Below, piece after piece: positions 58,383 to 64,000 of a stretch of DNA of 64,000 bases (position 1 is its first letter; each line of letters opens with the position of its first letter). This DNA comes from Sesamum alatum. Taxonomy: Eukaryota > Streptophyta > Magnoliopsida > Lamiales > Pedaliaceae. A model generated the notes under the pieces. It saw only the letters and a list, made by a program, of their open reading frames with translations, ran no database searches and was not told the origin of the DNA. Position numbers and translations under genes: made by a program. Where the stretch lies: positions 15,017,193-15,081,192 of the forward strand of contig JACGWO010000010.1 of the NCBI GenBank assembly GCA_034509735.1. The letters run 5' to 3'.

Positions 58383-60468
58383 ACTTACCATTTAAGAAAA
58401 CTAAACATGTACTTTTAAAGAAAACAAACATTACACAATTTTCAATTGTGTTAACTTCAGCCGGAGGAACGAGGTTAGTATTTTTATTATAAATAATGAA
58501 TTAATTATTATATTAACATTGTTTAATTAGTGCATTTATTAAATATAATTTGTACTATTCAATTTATTATTTAACCGGAAAATTTATTGAATTTGAGTAT
58601 TTATATAAATTAGTGTTCGGTATATATTTAATTGGACCGGTGATATTATAGCCAATAAATTAGAATTTATTTAATCTATTTGATTTAGCCATTATTAAAA
58701 TAGAACTACTCGAATTTATCGGGATTATTAACTAAATATATAATTGTATGTATCAGTGTTTAAATAATTAGTATAATAGTGAGGAATTGACAGAAATTAA
58801 TAGAAATAGTCGAAAATTATGTTTAAGAAATATTAGAAAATTATATTTGAGAGATATGATATTTATTAGAACGGAATATAATATTTTTTGTAATAATTTT
58901 GTTTAGGGACGTTATAGAGAACGATAGTTATAAAACTATGAGGGGTTTGAGGAAATGAGCTTTTATGAGTTAATTGATAAATTAGATGTATACGGGGGAA
59001 GGTTATAGTGTCTAATATTTAGAGGAAAAAGGAACGGATGTTTGAATTTTAATATAAATGAAATATTAAAGATTGATACAAAATATACGCATATATTTAG
59101 TAATTTCATTCGTAATTTACAATATTTTCAATATTTATATTGATTATATATATTATAACGTATTATAGGACACGGGGATAAAGTAGAAAACTAATCAACT
59201 CCTTCTACTAGCATAATTATTTTGGGACCGAGGTAAGTATAGTTAATGGAACCTATATAAGTATATATGATTGTATTGTTTGTTATAAACCTGGCTAGTA
59301 TTTATAAATATTTATTTGAATTACGTGGTTATTTTGTGAAGTTGTCATTATGTATTTATTGGTGACTATTTACGTATTATAAAGATTGACAGATGATTGT
59401 CTTATATTATATGCTATTGTTGTATGAAGTTGAATGAAGAAGTCAATTATGAGTATATCGTTAAATTGAGAGAAGAGATGACTTACCTAATTGGGGAACA
59501 TAGTCAATGGTTTGTGATGATGTGTTGATGATGATGTGATTGACGATGTGATATGAGAAAAATGAATATAAGCTAGGTACCATGGCGCGTAGGGTACCGG
59601 GGTATTCCGGGTAGCGGGGGATATCCTGTGCTGATAGCTACACACTCGGGTGGTGTGGGGATGCCATGTTTGTTGTGATGTTCTGTGCTGATATTGCTAC
59701 ACACTTAGATAGTGTGGGGATATCACATTCGACGGGTATCCTGTGCTGTATACGATATGACATTGATTGAGATGATGGTAGCCAGCAGAACCATTGACTG
59801 ATGTACTCCAATTAGAGTAAGCAGGGTCCCAAGAGCATAAACTGTGAATTCCAGGATTATATTGTAGATTGATACATTATTGTGGCATTGATTACTTTAT
59901 GACTTGTAGTGATTGAATATCGAATATTAGTGGTTCATGTTATTGCATTACTTTTGTCTTACTGCATGTATATATGAATATATATATATATATATTACGA
60001 TATGTATTTATGGGTGTGTATATAGGCTGGTTAGCTATACTTATTGAGTAGGCAGCTCATCCCTTGCCAATATTTTTCAGGAGATAGATCACGGTGACTA
60101 GCTACGTCAAATTTGGAGTCGTGAAATGGATCTGAATAGGTGGGTCAGCCGTGACATCTGAAGCCGTGGGTTTTGGTCATATGACTATTAAACATCTAGT
60201 CTTTTGTTGGGTTTGCGTTTTAGATTTTGTAACAGCCTGAAACTTTCATCTTTTGGAGTTTTGTACATAAGTATATCGGTGGCCTAGTAAATATAAACTT
60301 TTGATGATACCTATCGTGATTTAAGATATATTTATAGATTTATATTATATCGAGAAAAATAGGATTTATCTTATTACTTTGAAATGAAAATTTTTATTAG
60401 ACAACTTACAATTGCGAAAATTATAATGATTAGTAATGATAAAATATAGTTAAGTAGGGGGTGTCACA
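58084..60468 (+). repeat. 3' LTR of the gypsy element, full length
   Basis: 2,385 bp, from TGTGACGTCC to GTGTCACA. Compared by eye with the 730-bp 5' LTR over the shared parts, about 11 substitutions and one 1-base indel (near 60275) were counted, roughly 1.5%. It contains a (TA)n run at about 58349-58379. The block 59570-59760 has an irregular repeat of TATCCTGTGCTGATA and GTGTGGGGAT. Confidence 0.92.
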
Positions 60469-61580
60469 AGTGCGCTATTCCATAACATCCGAGATCGGTT
60501 CTTGGGCAAAATACATGGCTGGAACAATAAATTGTTATCTCAAGCCGGTAAAGGGGTATTGATCAAATCTGTCCTTCAATCTTTACCAACATTTTCTATG
60601 TCTTGTTTTATTTTTCCTGTTGGTTTATTGAGGAGTTTAGAGTCTGCTGCAGCTGATTTCTGGTGGCATGCTAGGGGGGAACGGAGGGTCATTGGGTGGC
60701 TTGGAAGAAAATGTGTAGGGGGAGGGAGCTAGGGGGTTTGGGCTTTAGGAGTTTGCGGGCGTTTAACATTGCGCTATTAGCAAAGCAGGGGTGGAGGTTG
60801 TTGCAACATCCTACCTCGTTATTGAGTCGAGTTCTCAAGGCTCGTTACTTTTTGAATTGTTCTTTTTGGGAAGCCTCTGTTGGTACTCGGCCATCCCTTA
60901 CCTGGCGCAGTGTGTTAGCAGCCCGTGAGGTGTTGGAGAGGGGTTGTTCGGTACAGCAGGACCAGCTCGATCCACATGTGCAGCGGTTGGTCTGGAAGTC
61001 GGGTAGAAATGGAAAATTTTCGGTCAGAACAACTTATAAGTTGGTGGTGCATTTAGAGGATCGAAGGGTAGCTTCGTCGTTCGGGTCTTGGCCTGTTGTA
61101 GGTGGCGAGTCGGGTGTCTTTTGGCGAAAGGTGTGGTCTGCTCATGTGCCACTGAGAGTGAAGGTGATGGCATGGAGGTTCTGTTTCGAGGCTGTGCCTT
61201 CTTCCGTGAAGCTGACGAGGAGAAATGCTAGAGTATTTGAGGGGTGTGTTCGGTGTGGGGCTGGATCGGAATCTCTTCTGCATATTTTGTTTGAGTGTGA
61301 GTTTACTAGAGTTGTGTAGGCATTGTCCAATATTCCGTGGCGGGTTCTCGCAAATTAGTCTGAAGATGTGGCAGTGAGGTTCGGGCGCCTCTCCTCAAGC
61401 ATGGATAAGGAGGAGTTTAAGTGGTTTCTGACTATCTATTGGGCATTGTGGCACAGCCGGAACACGTTGGTAATGGAAGGAAAGCCGTCGGCGCCGAATC
61501 GTGTTGTCCAGGATACGTTCCAATTCTTGAGTCAGTACAGAGGGGTCTGTGCAAAGATGAAAGTTACTGTGCCTTAGGTG
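60469..61580 (+). pseudogene. LINE ORF2, second part (RT C-terminus and zf-RVT)
   Basis: This continues the LINE interrupted at 52395: FHNIRDRFLGKIHGWNNKLL and SQAGKGVLIKSVLQSLPTFS, then ESAAADFWWHARGERRV. A frameshift near 60700 leads to GGLGFRSLRAFNIALLAKQG, TRPSLTWRSVLAAREV, LVWKSGRNGKFSVRTTYKLV and VKVMAWRFCFEAVPSSVKLT (zf-RVT). It retains the CVRCGAGSESLLHILFECEF cysteine/histidine pattern. TAG codons at 61317 and 61356 stand where Trp is expected. The last frame ends at 61577. The reading is otherwise only lightly damaged, so this LINE is younger than the one at 6.8-11.8 kb. Confidence 0.85.
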
Positions 61581-61681
61581 ATGTGCTGGGTGATTGAAGT
61601 TGTATTTCGGAGCAATCTGTCTGTGGTTTTGTTGTGGGAGTTGGTCTACTATTTCTCTTCTGTTCCATTCCCTTTGTTTTG

Positions 61682-61955
61682 CTTCTTTAATGGGAAAAAA
61701 TGCAATTACCCCCCTTGTGATATGCAAAATGTGCAAAAAAACCCCTGTGAAAAAATAAATAGCAATTTACCCCCTGTATTTTAAAAAATGGAGCAAAAAA
61801 ACCCCTAAAAATGGAACGAAAAACCCCCTGTGAGGGGATTGTTTGCTGCATTTTAAATAACACAGGGGGATAAATTACTAATTGTTTTTTCATAGGGGGG
61901 TAATTACTTTTTTTTGGTTAACACAGGGGGCAAATTGCAGAACCCCTTCTTTAAT
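61682..61955. mobile_element. Foldback MITE E4 (family A) with 10-bp TSD
   Basis: The element is 61692-61945 (254 bp), from GGGAAAAAATGCAATTACC to GGGCAAATTGCAGAACCC. CTTCTTTAAT is repeated exactly at 61682-61691 and 61946-61955. The arms carry ATAGCAATTTACCCCC and the inverse GGGGGATAAATTACTAAT. It is inserted in the LINE 3' UTR. Confidence 0.93.
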
Positions 61956-62068
61956 TGTTCAGTTCTTGTTGATAGGTTTTTATTTCCAGTTTTGTATTGC
62001 TGTCTTGTTTTCTTGTGAACTTGGCTTTGTGCCTCTGTTTTGTTTACTCAAAACAAAAAAAAAAAAAT

Positions 62069-62789
62069 TCAAAACCAACAATTCTCATTTTGAACTATAT
62101 TCAGTATTATAATATATTTCAAATTTATCTAACTTGAAGTTATCTAAAACCAATTATTTTAAATATTTTCCTCAAATCCAAACACATCAATCCAAACAAA
62201 TCTTGTATTCAATCAAATTAGACAAGCAATACCACAAAGTTATTATTATAAACTTAGAACTCTTAGCCTTAAACGTCTTCAATCCAACACACTATATATA
62301 TGAGAAATCACTTGGCCCCATTCATTCACAACTCACACTCCGTTCATCGTATTCGAATTGGATCTTCTATTCCAATTTTTATTACATCTCATATTTTATT
62401 TAATATATAAATATACATTGTATACGAAAAAAAAAAAATAAAATAATGGATATAATCTTTATTTATATGATGTGTATTTAAATAAAGTAAAATATATAAT
62501 ATGATTTAAATTAGAAATTCAATAAACACGTGGGGCCGGAAGTAGAACCCCATCCCTTTTGCTTCTTTCATTTGGTTTGGAATTTGGCCCATTCACAAAT
62601 GGGCTTCAGAGTAGGAGACTGGCTCGGATGGTTGTGGAGCAAATTTTGAAACAAGAATTCGAGGTTAAATGCTTATTAAAAATTATGGTAATTACGAGTT
62701 TCCTGAGACTTAGAATATGGCTCTTGTTATTTGGAAAATCATTTAATATTTTTTTATTTGTACGTTTGTTTAATAACAAGTCTATTTTA
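62069..62789. other. AT-rich spacer right of the LINE
   Basis: No gene is supported. The short frame at 62559-62816 shows no family resemblance. Confidence 0.3.
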
Positions 62790-63425
62790 TTAAGTTTTCA
62801 TTCAATTTTATGGTGAATTGACCGAAATGTCATTTCAAATAATAAATTATAATTTTATATAGCCTTTAGAATTTTCTAAATATTTTATTGGACTAATATG
62901 CCCTATGAATTATTAATTTTACCCACCCTCATTTTTTTTTTATATTCTTACATATACCTTATTTAATATATCAAAAAAATAATAGTATAATATATATATA
63001 TATATATATATATTAACAAAAATGGTGTAAGTCGAACTCAAGGAGTTCGACTTCACTATTTTTTATTTTTTCTATATAAAGTTGAAGTTGAACTCAAGGA
63101 GTTCGACTTCAACGATTTGTGTACTTAGTGCATGTTCCGGTTGGTAGCCACTTTCTATACGTCTATCAATAGATGATGTGACGAATCGCTGAGTTATTCC
63201 ACCGTACTTCTTGAGTTCGACTTCGACTTCAAAAATTATATATATATATATATATATATTGAAGTCGAACTTCTTGAGTTCAACTTGCACTATTTATGTT
63301 AATATATATATATTATAGTATTATTTTTTTATTTTGATATTATATTATTAAATAACCCTATGCCACCATCTAGGGGCATTTATGATTATATTAAATTTCA
63401 GGAAAGACAATTGTAATTTATTTTT
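62790..63425. repeat. Decayed relative of foldback E6 with palindromic insert
   Basis: 62792-62945 follows E6 (49535-49685): GGTGAATTGACC against GGTGAACTGACC, then TAAATTATAATTTTATATA and GGACTAATATGCCCTATGAA in both. The right side (63375-63420, GATTATATTAAATTTCAGGA) resembles the E6 right end. The middle is replaced by (TA)n runs and a cluster of AAGTCGAACTC palindromes. The outer left arm is missing. Confidence 0.5.
63024..63290. repeat. Cluster of AAGTCGAACTC palindromes
   Basis: AAGTCGAACTC-AAG-GAGTTCGACTT occurs at about 63030-63054 and, with one change, at 63085-63109 (AAGTTGAACTC...). Further half-units are at about 63210-63231 (CTTGAGTTCGACTTCGACTT) and 63261-63287 (GAAGTCGAACTTCTTGAGTT). 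Two (TA)n tracts, 62989-63012 and 63236-63259, flank them, so the whole block can also fold on itself. Confidence 0.75.
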
Positions 63426-64000
63426 ATTTTTAATATCTTTTTTTATTTTTTGGGAGGGGGAAGAGGCCAGGGGCGGTCACCAAAGCGCTACGCAAGTCTT
63501 TATTTTATCTTTCTGCCCACTTTGTGACCGACTGTGTCGGTTAATGTAATTATCCTTTTTATTTGAATAATATCCCATGTATATGTAATATGGGTATTTG
63601 GTCGATAGAATTATTTTAGAGGATTGAAGTTTTACAAATTTCCATAATTGAAAAACTGTGAAAAGGATGAAAAGTAATCCATCATATAAAATTGAAAAGG
63701 TCTGACACAATTTTATATAGTCTTAAGTTTAGTACTTGAATCAGAACCCAAATAAGCATCACTATTTTAGCCTTAGAGAAGAGAAAGGCCTATCATTCTA
63801 GTAAGTTTTCTAGTACCAAAGTCCCCACAAAGTTATCACCATTTCTCAACTTCAATTTTGGGCTTCATCCAATAAAGCATGTCTTTTTAATCAAATGTAT
63901 ATTCTAAATTCGCAGGTTGAGGATAAAAATGGTAAATTAAAAACAAAGAAAAGAAAATACACTTTTATATTCATGGTCAGCTTAATTGGGTTATTTTTTC
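63426..64000. other. Right edge, no feature recognised
   Basis: A G-rich patch, GGGAGGGGGAAGAGGCC, lies at 63451-63470, followed by AT-rich sequence without protein resemblance. Confidence 0.3.

Larger units (their letters stand above)
52396..60468 (+). mobile_element. Ty3/gypsy LTR retrotransposon, Tekay/Del-like chromovirus, TSD AGTGC
   Basis: The 8,073-bp element starts TGTGACGTCC and ends GGGTGTCACA. AGTGC is duplicated at 52391-52395 and 60469-60473. The order is 5' LTR, tRNA-Met primer site, gag, protease, reverse transcriptase, RNase H, integrase with a chromodomain-like C-terminus, purine tract and 3' LTR. This domain order and the C-terminal chromodomain place it in the plant chromoviruses. 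It lies in the same orientation as the LINE it interrupts. Several stops and frameshifts make it defective. Confidence 0.95.
49985..62068 (+). mobile_element. 5'-truncated L1-type LINE, split by a gypsy element and a MITE
   Basis: The element begins just before its ORF2 (about 49985), so ORF1 is missing. It ends with a poly(A) run at about 62053-62066 after a T/G-rich 3' UTR. Its own sequence is 49985-52395, 60469-61691 and 61946-62068, about 3.75 kb in total. The interruptions are the gypsy element (TSD AGTGC) and foldback E4 (TSD CTTCTTTAAT). A convincing LINE TSD was not found. Confidence 0.8.

Overview
The window looks like gene-poor, repeat-rich nuclear DNA of a flowering plant, most likely a eudicot. 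It is AT-rich, the one recognisable host gene belongs to a plant-specific family, and almost everything else is layered transposable elements of plant type: L1-like LINEs, Ty1/copia, Ty3/gypsy of the chromodomain (Tekay/Del-like) class, CACTA (En/Spm), hAT, Mutator-like (MULE, FAR1-related), Helitron, a tRNA-derived SINE and many foldback MITEs. A member of the Lamiales (sesame-like) is only a guess from the look of the LINE proteins.

Layout. 0.15-0.5 kb: foldback element. 0.9-1.7 kb: the only probable host gene, a small protein with a CxxH/CxxC N-terminal motif and a TATA box. 1.7-6.6 kb: AT-rich spacer with CACTA-type MITEs, a foldback element and an ATT microsatellite. 6.78-11.81 kb: full-length but dead LINE with a 19-bp target-site duplication (TSD). 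12.2-12.9 kb: 5' end of a copia element (LTR, primer site, start of gag). 12.9-16.4 kb: hAT transposase pseudogene (minus strand) split by a CACTA derivative. 17.4-22 kb: CACTA end, then a FAR1-related pseudogene split by a foldback MITE. 23.7-26.46 kb: CACTA element with AAA TSD. 30.0-35.2 kb: MULE carrying a GRF-zinc-finger/transmembrane gene convergent with a MuDR-like transposase pseudogene, the latter split by a 1.08-kb foldback. 35.9-37.4 kb: 5'-truncated LINE (minus). 37.5-39.8 kb: LTR-like non-coding sequence. 39.8-42.8 kb: two large foldback elements, the first holding a second decayed GRF-zinc-finger gene. 43.0-46.7 kb: Helitron Rep-helicase pseudogene with a solo LTR inside. 46.7-49.84 kb: CACTA-type MITEs, a SINE, a Tourist-like MITE and a foldback. 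49.98-62.07 kb: a LINE split by an 8,073-bp Ty3/gypsy element (TSD AGTGC) and by a small foldback. 62.1-64 kb: AT-rich DNA with a cluster of near-perfect palindromes.

The main new signal is a set of otherwise different foldback elements that all begin GGG, end CC or CG, and are bounded by direct repeats of 10 bp, as expected for Mutator-type transposition. Six copies have perfect 10-bp TSDs read directly from the sequence; a seventh has an 8/9 match. One larger relative and the MULE at 30 kb carry the same kind of cargo gene, a GRF-type zinc finger followed by a membrane segment. Nested insertions give a readable order of events: for example the LINE at 50-62 kb is older than the gypsy element inside it, whose LTRs differ at only about 11 positions in about 729.

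No tRNA, rRNA, CRISPR array or organellar gene was seen. Most open frames in this window are chance frames in AT-rich DNA or antisense shadows.
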